A stretch of DNA of 64,000 bases from Phocaeicola dorei. Its GTDB lineage: Bacteria > Bacteroidota > Bacteroidia > Bacteroidales > Bacteroidaceae. Position numbers and translations under genes: made by a program. Positions 9,130 to 17,400 of the stretch are shown here, piece after piece. A model generated the notes under the pieces. It did no database searches, was not told the DNA's origin, and worked only from the letters and a program-made list of their open reading frames with translations. The DNA lies in the NCBI RefSeq assembly GCF_013009555.1, contig NZ_CP046176.1, forward strand, positions 3,751,501 through 3,815,500, read 5' to 3'. Position 1 is the stretch's first letter; every line of letters begins with the position of its first letter.

Positions 9130-10797
9130 TCACTCGTTCCGCTTCGCATCATCACTTGCACCCATACTCTCAAGATACTGCAATTCCCGTTCCGCAAACT
9201 CACGATTCTCCTCCTCTCCCAGCATTTGATAGAGCAGTTCCCTAGCTTGCGAATAATATTTCAAGTTTACTAATACTTGTGCTGCCCTGCGCCGAAGAAA
9301 ATGATAAAGTGGAAACAAGGTATTCTTTTCATCACCATACATCTTTATCTGACTGCCAACCAAACTCACCATAGAATAAATATACTCAAGAGCTCCTGTA
9401 TCCTTCATTTCGACGAGACAGTTGGTAAAATCACGAATCGCATGAATGGATGAATTTCTTTTAGCATTAGTCAAATAATAATAAGCCTTTTCAAAATGCC
9501 CTAATGTGAGATAAACAAAACCGATATGATAACAAATCACATAATATTCTTCCTTGCCACGCTCCGGCAATTCCGTCCAGTGGACTTGATAATACCGAAA
9601 AATAGAAAGATAACACCCCAACGCCTGAAGATAACATTGCTGCCTGAAAAATTTCTTCCCCCAATAAATAGTAGTCTGCAAGGTAGGCTCGGTATAAGCC
9701 AGCAACGCCTGTTGTTCCTCCGTCAGTTCGTCAAACTGTTTGTTTTCCGCTTTTTCTTTAGCATCGTCCAACATATATTTCAACTCCCAATAATCATCAT
9801 GATCCGTTGTCAATCTAACCTCAATCATACTACTGAATACTCTGCCTTTTTGGGTTTCATCGAAAAAAGCATCCACTCTGTCCGTCCGCATAGCCGACAA
9901 CTTATAATAAAGAGATCGTTCATTACTGCCTTCAGCTTTCTCCAACGCAATCACCAACTGCCCTTCAGCAAGTGTGATACAGATCAGAGCATCTTTTCCC
10001 GCCTGTCCTTTTTCATCCATCACAGCATCTTTCAACCGAAAAGAAAGAATAGACAATAATTCGGTACGCCTCTCTATCCGCCCATTGCAAACCAGTGTCA
10101 TTCCCTTTATATCTTCCTGTTTCACTGTACCAAAAAGAGAAAGAATATCCTCTATCTGATCCATATCTTGCCGGGAAACATCGACAGGTTCCAACAGCTT
10201 ACCATGTCCAATCTCCAATTTTCGTCTTAACAAAGCTAAACGATTTTCGAATTCTTTTTTCACCAACACGTCTTGTATTGAAGCAGATTGTTCTGCCAAC
10301 TCTTTAAAACTACGGGCTATCATAAAAGATGACTCAAGCAATACCCGCAAATGTTGTTTTAACTGAGTTTCACTGCCCGACAAGAACAGACAGGCAGACA
10401 GACAAGCCGTAAAAGGTGTCTCACTTTCTCCGTCCTCATGACTTTTACGCAAATAGCAAGTCCAAGCTGTGTATCGGCAGTTAATGTTGTTAATGTCAAA
10501 AACTATTTTTTTAGACTGTTCATAGCTACATGCATAGAAATCTTTATAATATAACTGAATATTCTGACCTGTTTTTTCTCTTAATAAATGAAAATAACCT
10601 CCTTGAAAACCGATGATAATGGCATCAGCATCAATTCTCTTCACTAGTTCACAGTGCATGGACTGCACGAACCTGATAAGCTCATCGGTGGTCATCGCCG
10701 AATAAATCTTTTCTTGCTGCTTTTTCGGCTTTGTAACAAAATGATAAACTGTTACGAAAACCACCATCATAGATACTAAGACGACAGAAATAATCAT
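9130..10797 (-). CDS. Membrane-anchored TPR-like protein of unknown function
   Basis: The product has 555 residues. The start MIISVVLVSMMVVFVTVYHFV is a single N-terminal membrane helix followed by basic KPKKQQEK, so the bulk is probably cytoplasmic. The middle part is not recognised; it has a Cys-rich ACLSACLF stretch. From about residue 350 on, helical repeats with TPR character appear: FRQQCYLQALGCYLSIFRYY, CYHIGFVYLTLGHFEKAYYY and LKYYSQARELLYQMLGEEEN. TPR repeats usually mediate protein contacts. No partner gene is adjacent; the next gene is divergent. It is probably a native chromosomal gene rather than part of the mobile DNA. Confidence 0.7.
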   Translation of the reverse strand: MIISVVLVSMMVVFVTVYHFVTKPKKQQEKIYSAMTTDELIRFVQSMHCELVKRIDADAIIIGFQGGYFHLLREKTGQNIQLYYKDFYACSYEQSKKIVFDINNINCRYTAWTCYLRKSHEDGESETPFTACLSACLFLSGSETQLKQHLRVLLESSFMIARSFKELAEQSASIQDVLVKKEFENRLALLRRKLEIGHGKLLEPVDVSRQDMDQIEDILSLFGTVKQEDIKGMTLVCNGRIERRTELLSILSFRLKDAVMDEKGQAGKDALICITLAEGQLVIALEKAEGSNERSLYYKLSAMRTDRVDAFFDETQKGRVFSSMIEVRLTTDHDDYWELKYMLDDAKEKAENKQFDELTEEQQALLAYTEPTLQTTIYWGKKFFRQQCYLQALGCYLSIFRYYQVHWTELPERGKEEYYVICYHIGFVYLTLGHFEKAYYYLTNAKRNSSIHAIRDFTNCLVEMKDTGALEYIYSMVSLVGSQIKMYGDEKNTLFPLYHFLRRRAAQVLVNLKYYSQARELLYQMLGEEENREFAERELQYLESMGASDDAKRNE

Positions 10798-11012
10798 ATC
10801 TTGTTACAGTTAATCTTTGTATGTCTGTAAAAATACAAAATTAATCGGGAAATGTTAGAAGTGATAGGATATTTTAATGAATTCCCCTAAGAAGTTACTT
10901 AAAAATCCGGTTCAATCAATTCCTTCCGATGCATCCGGTGCCACCTCCACCAAATCATAAAACATAGAGGGAATTTCCATCGGAGATATTCTGAAATACC
11001 TAAAAATAGGGA

Positions 11013-11043
11013 TTGTCCATTTCCACATTTTCATCGAACTTTG
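11013..11043 (+). promoter_or_regulatory. Promoter of the esterase gene
   Basis: TTG at 11013-11015 and GAACTTTG at 11036-11043 (one mismatch to TAnnTTTG) are separated by 20 bp, matching the Bacteroides sigma-ABfr promoter layout. The predicted transcript would start near 11050, about 14 nt before the ATG. Confidence 0.5.
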
Positions 11044-11063
11044 CAACCCCAAAAAACGAATAA

Positions 11064-11933
11064 ATGAAGAAACTTTATATAATACTGTTTATACAAATAG
11101 GATGGATATTCCCGCTCTCCGCACAAAAACAAGATTCCATTTATATCGGAACGCGTCATACATTGTTTTCTGAAATACTGAATGAAGAAAGAAAATATTG
11201 GATTTATGTACCTGAGACCAAAGCAGGTGAAAAAGGAAAGGCTTATCCGGTTCTTTATCTATTGGATGGAGATTCCTTCTTTCATTCCGTGGTTGGCTTT
11301 ACGCGTTTCTTCTCTTCTTCTAAAACCTCAAATTTACCTCCTTGCATCGTTGTTGCTGTCTTAAACACAGACCGGACCAGAGATTTCACTCCTACCTGCT
11401 CAGCCGCCCGCCGGGATGGTACTATTTGTCCCTATGATAAGCCGGCAGGTGGTGGAGCTGAACAGTTCTATCGCTTTCTGATAGAGGAACTACGTCTGGA
11501 AGTGGAAAATAAAGTTCCTGCCAACGGTACAAACTTTCTTGTCGGACATTCATACGCAGGTTTATTTACCCTACAGACACTGTCAAATCACCCCGAGTCT
11601 TTTGACTCGTATATAGCAATAGATCCAAGCTTATGGTGGGACCGAGGAGTTTTTCTACAACAAGCTGCAAAGAATGTTTATCAAAAAGACTTCTCCGGCA
11701 AACATTTGTATGTTGCTTTCGCCACCCGCCAACGTCCTGCAATCAAACTTATTCAGTTTTCATTGGCCGACAGCTTAAAAAATAAGATCATCCCTGAAAT
11801 GAAAAACAAGCATTTGCATGTCATTTATAAAAAATTTCCCGACGAGGTGCATGGCACTATTGCTCTTCCTGCCATTTTCGATGGGTTAAAATCTCTATTT
11901 CATAGCACTATTTCAACCAAAGAGGCAACATGA
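11064..11933 (+). CDS. Secreted esterase (PF00756, esterase D-like), with altered 3' end
   Basis: This 289-residue protein has signal peptide MKKLYIILFIQIGWIFPLSA and an alpha/beta hydrolase of the putative esterase (siderophore esterase/esterase D) family. YPVLYLLDGDSFF forms the early strand and oxyanion region, NFLVGHSYAGLFTLQ near residue 160 contains the nucleophile serine, and DEVHGT near 272 supplies the histidine. The substrate is unknown; the protein probably acts in the periplasm. The last residues (ISTKEAT) are encoded by a fragment homologous to the 3' part of the deoR gene at 15.78 kb, read in antisense. The native C-terminus has therefore been replaced or trimmed by a recombination. 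All catalytic residues lie before the joint, so it may still work. Confidence 0.75.
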   Translation: MKKLYIILFIQIGWIFPLSAQKQDSIYIGTRHTLFSEILNEERKYWIYVPETKAGEKGKAYPVLYLLDGDSFFHSVVGFTRFFSSSKTSNLPPCIVVAVLNTDRTRDFTPTCSAARRDGTICPYDKPAGGGAEQFYRFLIEELRLEVENKVPANGTNFLVGHSYAGLFTLQTLSNHPESFDSYIAIDPSLWWDRGVFLQQAAKNVYQKDFSGKHLYVAFATRQRPAIKLIQFSLADSLKNKIIPEMKNKHLHVIYKKFPDEVHGTIALPAIFDGLKSLFHSTISTKEAT

Positions 11934-11975
11934 TAATTTCTTGCAGTATTCAGTTTCTCACCTGTTGCAAATACG
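11912..11975 (-). pseudogene. Fragment of a second deoR-type regulator gene
   Basis: These bases align with 15771-15834 in the C-terminal part of the intact deoR gene (shared run ACATGATAATTTCTTGC and flanks, about 85% identity by eye), in the same orientation. Only ~20 codons remain. The fragment is fused on its left to the esterase gene and on its right to a piece of acetyltransferase gene. Confidence 0.7.
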
Positions 11976-11977
11976 CT

Positions 11978-12071
11978 CCGGTTACTATTGGTAAAAATAA
12001 CATAACTGATGCTGATAGTGTAGTCACTCGCTCGATTCCGGGGTATTACGTAGCTGTAATCCTTGCCTAAT
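11978..12071 (+). pseudogene. Fragment of a second sugar O-acetyltransferase gene
   Basis: These bases align with 17150-17245 at the 3' end of the intact acetyltransferase gene: GTTACTATTGG, then GTGTAGT-ACTCGCTC-ATTCC, and GTAATCCTTGCC. About 30 codons of hexapeptide-repeat C-terminus are left, with substitutions and frame damage. The order, deoR piece then acetyltransferase piece, is the same as in the intact divergent pair, so this is that pair with its middle deleted. Confidence 0.7.
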
Positions 12072-12296
12072 TTCCTGTTTAACATCAATTTAAGATTTCA
12101 AACTCTATACTTATCATTTTCTAGAATAACAGGTTGAGACATTGTATCAACCTTGGCTACAGATTTATACTATTCTTTCCGGAAATCATGTCATTAGGGT
12201 TATAATATCTGTAATTTATCTACACTGTATTTTCAGTCATGTATTTATCTTTGCATCAAGATTCTGAAATTCAAAACTTAATAAAATCAAGTGATA

Positions 12297-12374
12297 ATGA
12301 AACGTATATCAGTCATCATGATTGCAAGTTTATTTGTTATAGGAACAACTGCCATAACACAATCCGATCCGGTT
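12297..12374 (+). pseudogene. Signal-peptide fragment of a lost secreted protein
   Basis: An ATG at 12297 begins MKRISVIMIASLFVIGTTAI, then TQSDP, a clear export signal, and breaks into unrelated sequence at about 12374. Upstream is a TATCTTTG box at 12246-12253. The start of this gene is now joined to the remains of a MATE transporter gene. Confidence 0.55.
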
Positions 12375-12963
12375 TAGAGCATATCGTCATTTGTGGTACG
12401 CAAATCATGACAACAGTTATCGTGACTCCGTTGGGCGTCTTCGCCATCGCAGCCAATTCATTTGCCATTACAGCCGAAAGCCTCTGCATATGCCCAGTAT
12501 GGGATTGCCGATGCTGCACGACACTGGTTGGGCAGAGTATCGGTGCCGATCGCCGGAAACTGGTCCGAAGTTTCGCCCGCATTACCATATTTATATGGTA
12601 TGACCGTTATGGGGTTATAGGTGTACTCATGTATCTGTTCGCCCCCCAAATTATCGGTTAGATGCCCCCGTCGGGGAGATTCGGGAATTGGGCATAATGG
12701 CACTGCGCATCGAAGCGTTCGCTGAGCCGATGTTTGCAGCCTCGATTATCACTTACGGTGTCTTTGTCGGAGCAGCGGATACGCTTGTCCCGTGCTTGAT
12801 GAATTTCTTCAATATCCGGGCGGTGCGTCTGTCATTAGCCGCCTTGCTCGCCCCGTCATTAGGTCTGAAAAGTGTATGGGTTGCCATGTGCATCAAGCTG
12901 TGTTTCAGGGGGCTGATTTTCCTGGTCCGCTTGAAGCGAGAACGTTGGATGAGACACATGTAA
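12375..12963 (+). pseudogene. MATE-family efflux pump, broken 3' half
   Basis: Three reading frames must be combined to follow the protein: TTVIVTPLGVFAIAANSFAI and TAESLCI; then TLVGQSIGADRRKLVRSFAR; GVLMYLFAPQIIG; and RELGIMALRIEAFAEPMF, TYGVFVGAADTLVPCLMNFF, LAALLAPSLGLKSVWVAMC and RGLIFLVRLKRERW. These are the second-half motifs of MATE (NorM-like) multidrug transporters. The N-terminal half is absent and there are at least two frameshifts and stops, so it is dead. The stop after MRHM is at about 12961. Confidence 0.75.
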
Positions 12964-13029
12964 AAAAATGTCTGTAATTGAGGTTATACAATCAGTAATC
13001 CATCTACCGGCTTTTCCTGTAATCCGCTG

Positions 13030-13037
13030 TAATTTTG
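13030..13037 (+). promoter_or_regulatory. -7 promoter box of the alpha/beta hydrolase gene
   Basis: TAATTTTG matches TAnnTTTG and lies 44 bp before the ATG at 13081. The -33 region is only weakly TTG-like (CTTTTCC). Confidence 0.4.
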
Positions 13038-13080
13038 CACTATGATAAAGAAAACAATAAAAATTTAAATTACATCGGTT

Positions 13081-14136
13081 ATGAAACGTACAACTATTTT
13101 AATGGCTGCTTTCCTCTGCCTCTTCGGCCTGACGGAAAGCCCGGCACAAAACACTCACAAAAATATGGAACAGTTAAATCTGACACAGGAATGGGACAAG
13201 ACGTTCCCGAAGAGCGACAAGGTGAACCATAGCAAAGTGACTTTCATAAATCGTTACGGCATCACGCTCGCCGCCGACCTGTATGCACCGAAAACGATTT
13301 TCGGAGGTAAACTGCCGGCCATTGCTGTCAGCGGTCCGTTTGGAGCTGTAAAGGAACAGTCGTCGGGACTGTATGCCCAGACACTTGCCGAACGAGGATT
13401 CCTGACGGTTGCTTTCGATCCTTCGTTTACTGGTGAAAGCGGTGGACAGCCTCGCAGCGTGGCTTCACCGGACATCAACACCGAAGACTTCTCGGCGGCG
13501 GTGGATTACCTTGCGACACGTCCGGATGTGGATGCCGAACGAATCGGCATCATTGGCATTTGTGGTTGGGGTGGTTTTGCTATCAATGCGGCTGCCAACG
13601 ACACACGTATCAAGGCAACGGTAGCTTCCACTATGTACGACATCAGTCGCTGTACAGCAAACGGTTATTTCGATGCCGCAGACAATGCGGATGCACGCTA
13701 CAAAATACGTCAGGAGTTTAACACCCAGCGCACGGAAGACTACCGTACCGACACTTATCCCCGCACCGTGATGAACCCGGAGCCTACCGGTGATGCACCA
13801 CAGTTCATAAAGGATTATTACGATTATTACAAGACCGAACGAGGTTATTATCCCCGTTCCATCAACTCCGGTTTGGGCTGGAACAAAACCTCCAATCTTG
13901 CATTTCTCAACGCACCTATCCTTGCGTATGCCGATGAAATCCGCAGTGCCGTGTTGCTCATTCATGGAGAAAAAGCTCACTCCCGCTATTTTAGTGAGGA
14001 TACTTTCAAGAAGCTGAAAGGCGACAATAAAGAACTGATGATTATTCCCGGTGCCGTACATACGGATTTATATGACCGGACAGACATTATTCCATTCGAT
14101 AAGCTGGAGGAATTTTTCAAAGAATACTTAAAATAG
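13081..14136 (+). CDS. Exported alpha/beta hydrolase with GICGWGG motif
   Basis: The product has 351 residues with signal peptide [20 protein letters not shown] and cleavage near AQNT. The fold is the YcjY/dienelactone-hydrolase-like alpha/beta hydrolase: [45 protein letters not shown], then [20 protein letters not shown] near residue 160, [12 protein letters not shown] near 300 and [12 protein letters not shown] near 325. At the nucleophile elbow the sequence is G-I-C-G-W-G-G, so cysteine rather than serine is the probable nucleophile, as in dienelactone hydrolases. The substrate is unknown. The following lyase pseudogene begins directly at this gene's stop codon. Confidence 0.8.
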   Translation: MKRTTILMAAFLCLFGLTESPAQNTHKNMEQLNLTQEWDKTFPKSDKVNHSKVTFINRYGITLAADLYAPKTIFGGKLPAIAVSGPFGAVKEQSSGLYAQTLAERGFLTVAFDPSFTGESGGQPRSVASPDINTEDFSAAVDYLATRPDVDAERIGIIGICGWGGFAINAAANDTRIKATVASTMYDISRCTANGYFDAADNADARYKIRQEFNTQRTEDYRTDTYPRTVMNPEPTGDAPQFIKDYYDYYKTERGYYPRSINSGLGWNKTSNLAFLNAPILAYADEIRSAVLLIHGEKAHSRYFSEDTFKKLKGDNKELMIIPGAVHTDLYDRTDIIPFDKLEEFFKEYLK

Positions 14137-15261
14137 AAGACTTCAAGAAAAAGAATGGGATAGCTCAGAAAGCGAAAATGTATTGCCGATGTGGGTGGCT
14201 GACATGGATTTCCGTACAGCCCCCGCTATCGTCAATGCTTTACGCCGACGGGTGGAACACGGTATCTTCGGTTATACCCGTGTGCCCAACAGTTATTACG
14301 AGGCTGTTACAGATTGGTTCGCACGCCGTCACAGTTGGACGATTGACTGCACATGGATAATTTACACATCAGGCGTAGTCCCGGCCATCTCGGCAGTCAT
14401 CAAGGCTTTGACCGTTCCGGGAGATAAGGTGTTGGTGCAGACTCCGGTTTATAATTGTTTCTTTTCTTCAATCTGTAACAATGGGTGTGAAATGGTATCA
14501 TCACCGTTGATCTTTGCAAGTAATACTTTCACCATCGATTATGAAGATTTAGAGTGTAAGACTGCTGATCCGAAAGTGAAGGTGATGCTGCTGTGCAATC
14601 CTCACAATCCTGCCGGAAGAGTATGGAAACGTGAAGAATTGGTACGTATTGGTGAAATTTGTATTCGCCACGATGTTACGGTCGTTTCGGATGAGATTCA
14701 TTGCGAACTGGTTTTTCCAGAGTACCGTTACACACCGTTTGCTTCCATCTCAGAAAATTTCCGTCACCATTCGTCTGTATATCTCCCAGTAAAGCGTTCA
14801 ATATTGCCGGATTACAGATTGCGAACATTATATGTGCTGATGCTGACCGTCGGGCGAAAATCGATCGGGCCATTAACGATAACGAAGTATGTGATGTCAA
14901 TCCTTTTGGTGTAATTGCTACTCAAGTAGCTTACAACGAAGAGGAAGAGTGGCTGAACCAACTCATCAAATATTTACAGGCCAATTTTCTCTATATGCAG
15001 GAGTTCTGTCGGGAGCATCTGCCCGAGTTTCCTATCACGGCATTGGAGGGAACCTATCTCGTTTGGATGGACTGTCACAGACTCGGCATACACTCGCAGG
15101 AACTCGAACAGCGATTGGTTAACGAAGCTGGATTATGGCTCAATGCAGGAGCAATGTACGGGACTGAAGGAAAAGGATTCATGCGCTGGAACATCGCCTG
15201 CCCACGTACTACACTGGCAGAAGGATTGAAGCGTTTTGCAGGTTTCGTAAGAAATCTTTAA
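14137..15261 (+). pseudogene. MalY/PatB-type cystathionine beta-lyase, truncated and frameshifted
   Basis: Fold-type I PLP enzyme of the MalY/PatB family. Frame 1 reads [54 protein letters not shown] and [12 protein letters not shown]. After a frameshift between about 14765 and 14790 the protein resumes with [17 protein letters not shown], which holds the PLP lysine, and runs to RTTLAEGLKRFAGF. The first ~15 residues are missing, because the homology begins immediately behind the stop of the upstream hydrolase. The enzyme would have cleaved cysteine-S-conjugates; neither half alone can be active. A second start inside (14701) has no support. Confidence 0.8.
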
Positions 15262-15352
15262 GAGATATATACGGCAAATTCATTTTTAATGGAACGCAGC
15301 TATATACTTTACTATACCAAGCATTACGTATAACAAAGTAAATAGCTGCGAC

Positions 15353-15426
15353 TTAATTTTTCATCTCATTTTTTCTTTTCTTCCACAACTGATAACTATT
15401 GATGATGTTTTGCCACATATTATACA
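15353..15426 (-). pseudogene. 3'-end relic of a bile-acid:sodium-symporter-like gene
   Basis: Read on the minus strand this gives YNMWQNIINSYQLWKKRK then NEMKN and a stop. It matches the C-terminus of the transporter at the right edge of the window (VWQNIINSWQLWKKRK, NEIKT), with about 78% nucleotide identity over ~65 bp. Only the last 24 codons survive. Confidence 0.7.
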
Positions 15427-15481
15427 CAAAGCATTATATAATACTGATTATCAAAAGAAAAGCCTACCAATTACTAATAGC

Positions 15482-15503
15482 GGGTAACAAAATAGTAACA
15501 AAA
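15482..15503 (+). repeat. 22-bp direct repeat, left copy (candidate att or motif)
   Basis: The sequence GGGTAACAAAATAGTAAC plus four A's is identical to 63319-63340, which lies 65 bp upstream of the split integrase start. Both copies lie within about 110 bp of a transporter 3' end. It may mark the two ends of the mobilizable element that carries this integrase, or may be a shared regulatory motif. Confidence 0.45.
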
Positions 15504-15523
15504 AAAAACGAAGAAATCGTTTT
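15503..15523 (-). terminator. Terminator downstream of deoR
   Basis: On the minus strand, AAAACGA and TCGTTTT form a 7-bp stem around AGAAA-type loop bases and are followed by a run of T residues. It lies about 170 bp after the deoR stop and inside a larger 10-bp inverted repeat (15460-15469 and 15525-15534). Confidence 0.5.
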
Positions 15524-15695
15524 GTGGTAGGCTTCATGTGCAAAGGTAACAAAAGCCCTTTAACCATAAACACAATACTGGCGAAAAGAGAATAAAAGTT
15601 TGCTTTTTCTTTTTTCGCCAATACCTCTATATATTGTTGGTAATAAGAATAGGTTTAAGTTGGTTTGAATATATAGACAAAGGAATGGACTAAAC

Positions 15696-16445
15696 TTATA
15701 AAATTTGATACGTGTAAGGAGTCCAGTGTTGCTTAATATAATCTACTTTGCTATTCTCTGTAACGATATAATCTATTTCAGCCAAAGAAGCGACATGATA
15801 ATTTCTTGCGGTATTCAGTTTCTCGCCAGTTGCAAGTACGACCCGTTTTCCTCCTTGTTTAATCATACAACGCTTAATGATGGCTTCTTCTCTGTCCGAT
15901 GTAGTCAAACCCTTTTGAGGATGAAGGTCGCTTACACCTACGATAACCCAATCCGGATAAATAGATTGTACCATTTGAAATACCGATACGCCTACCGTTG
16001 TTTGGGAAGAAGGAAATACCGTTCCTCCTAAAAGCACTAAATCTACTTTAGGATAACCGGACAGTTCGCTGGCTATAGGCAAACAGTTGGTATATATTGT
16101 AAAATGCTTGTCTTTCGGTAACTGCCGCATTACTTCAAGGTTCGAGGTTCCTCCGTCTATCAATATCACATCTCCTTCGTTGAACAAAGGAACTAATTTT
16201 GCAGCCATTTCTTGTTTTATGAGAGTAGAAGTATTCAACCTCTCTAAAAACTTTATGGATATATTAGACTTGGCAACAGCCCCACCATGTACTTTAGTAA
16301 GTAAACCCAAATTTTCTAATTCTACAAGGTCTCGCCTTAACGTATCATCAGATACTTTTAGTTCTTCACTCAATCCTGTAACATATATTCGGCTATCTCT
16401 GTTTATCCGGTCTATAATGTACCGATGTCTTTCTTCTTTCAGCAT
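15696..16445 (-). CDS. DeoR/GlpR-family sugar-responsive repressor
   Basis: This 249-residue protein is of standard DeoR length. The N-terminal winged HTH is clear: MLKEERHRYIIDRINRDSRI, then VTGLSEELKVSDDTLRRDLV (recognition helix with the family TLRRDL) and LENLGLLTKVHGGAV. The C-terminal sugar-phosphate sensor domain shows VILIDGGTSNLEVMRQLP near residue 92, YTNCLPIASEL, DLVLLGGTVFPSSQTTVG and VATGEKLNTARNYHVASLAE. The gene is divergent from a sugar O-acetyltransferase, with a palindrome in the gap overlapping its own promoter, so it probably regulates itself and that gene. The effector sugar is unknown. A deleted second copy of its 3' part lies at 11.9 kb. Confidence 0.88.
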   Translation of the reverse strand: MLKEERHRYIIDRINRDSRIYVTGLSEELKVSDDTLRRDLVELENLGLLTKVHGGAVAKSNISIKFLERLNTSTLIKQEMAAKLVPLFNEGDVILIDGGTSNLEVMRQLPKDKHFTIYTNCLPIASELSGYPKVDLVLLGGTVFPSSQTTVGVSVFQMVQSIYPDWVIVGVSDLHPQKGLTTSDREEAIIKRCMIKQGGKRVVLATGEKLNTARNYHVASLAEIDYIVTENSKVDYIKQHWTPYTYQIL

Positions 16446-16463
16446 AATTCTGCATAACTAATA

Positions 16464-16484
16464 TTGCGTATTTCCGCAAATATA
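16464..16484 (-). promoter_or_regulatory. deoR promoter overlapped by palindromic operator
   Basis: TTGCG-6 nt-CGCAA at 16464-16479 is a perfect palindrome just upstream of the deoR ATG. It overlaps the -7 box TATATTTG (minus strand, 16477-16484). A repressor bound here would block the promoter, as expected for autoregulation. A related imperfect site, TGCGGATTTATGCGCAA, lies at 16536-16552 toward the divergent acetyltransferase gene. Confidence 0.5.
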
Positions 16485-16677
16485 CTTATTTTCAAACAAA
16501 GAACCAGTATTTTATAGAGAATTCAAAACTAATCATGCGGATTTATGCGCAATTAGGATTAATTATAAATGATATTGAGAAATAGGCATTAAAAACCGCA
16601 TAGGCTTCAATTCTCACGTTACGCTGGTTTTTAAACAGAATACAGTTAAATAGTGTTAATTATAAATTTATTGTAGT

Positions 16678-17271
16678 ATGAAAACGGAATATCAAAAATG
16701 TATGGATGGTGAATTTTTCACTGCCGATGCGGAAATGTCACAAATCATGTACCACTGCAAACGGCTTGTCCGAAGTCTTAACGATACTGATATGGAAAAT
16801 ACAAGTGAACGTAAAAAAATTATGGGTGAACTGTTCGGCTCGATAGGAGATAATGTACACGTTGACATCGATTTTCATTGCGAATATGGTATTAACATAC
16901 ACTGTGGCAATGATGTCATCATCAATATGAATTGTACATTCGTAGACAACAATCGCATCAACATTGGCAACAATGTACTCATTGCTTCAGATGTTAAGAT
17001 GTACACCGCTACACACACGACTGATGTAGCCGGACGTACTAATACTCCTGAAAATAAAAGATTATCCGGTTGTTTCTGCCGCACTTATTCAAAACCAATC
17101 ACAATAGAAGATAATGTCTGGATTGGTGGTGGCGCTATTTTACTACCAGGTGTTACTATTGGAAAAAATAGTGTGATTGGTGCTGGTAGTGTAGTAACTC
17201 GCTCAATTCCCGAAAATTGTGTAGCAGTAGGTAATCCTTGCCGAATAATAAAGCACCTTGATAATATCTAA
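16678..17271 (+). CDS. Sugar O-acetyltransferase (maltose acetyltransferase family)
   Basis: This 197-residue, left-handed beta-helix acetyltransferase has an N-terminal Mac domain (EYQKCMDGEFFTADAEMSQI). Hexapeptide repeats run from about residue 60 to 190 (NVHVDIDFHCEYGINIHCGN, then INMNCTFVDNNRINIGNNVL). The catalytic histidine region is MYTATHTTD near residue 112. The acetyl-CoA binding end is WIGGGAILLPGVTIGKNSVI with SVVTRSIPENCVAVGNPCR. Such enzymes move acetyl from acetyl-CoA to the 6-OH of sugars in the cytoplasm. It is divergent from deoR and probably controlled by it. A 3'-terminal relic of a second copy lies at 11978-12071. Confidence 0.9.
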   Translation: MKTEYQKCMDGEFFTADAEMSQIMYHCKRLVRSLNDTDMENTSERKKIMGELFGSIGDNVHVDIDFHCEYGINIHCGNDVIINMNCTFVDNNRINIGNNVLIASDVKMYTATHTTDVAGRTNTPENKRLSGCFCRTYSKPITIEDNVWIGGGAILLPGVTIGKNSVIGAGSVVTRSIPENCVAVGNPCRIIKHLDNI

Positions 17272-17354
17272 AAAGCAGTTTTTAAAACTTCACTTATAGC
17301 TACATTGCGCAAATTCGAGAAAGAACACTGCACGAAGAAAAAGACGTGAATTTA

Positions 17355-17394
17355 AAAGCCGAAACGGTGACTATGTTTCATCCGTTCCGGCTTT
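17355..17394. terminator. Convergent terminator between acetyltransferase and mobilization genes
   Basis: AAAGCCG-A-AACGG (17355-17367) pairs with CCGTT-C-CGGCTTT (17382-17394), 12 of 13 positions, loop 14 nt. It lies between two convergent genes, 84 bp after one stop and 7 bp before the other, and may serve both. Confidence 0.7.
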
Positions 17395-17400
17395 CACTGT

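Larger units (their letters stand above)
15262..15695. other. Gene-free junction region with relics and nested hairpins
   Basis: This stretch holds a transporter 3'-end relic (15353-15426), a 10-bp inverted repeat AAGCCTACCA at 15460-15469 and 15525-15534 enclosing a small terminator hairpin, and one copy of a 22-bp sequence shared with 63319-63340. Nothing in it looks like a complete gene. Confidence 0.6.

Noticed and set aside
15460..15534. CRISPR-like or attC-like repeat from the nested hairpins
   Set aside because: Only one inverted-repeat unit with a terminator inside; no repeated spacer pattern and no cas or integron integrase gene nearby.
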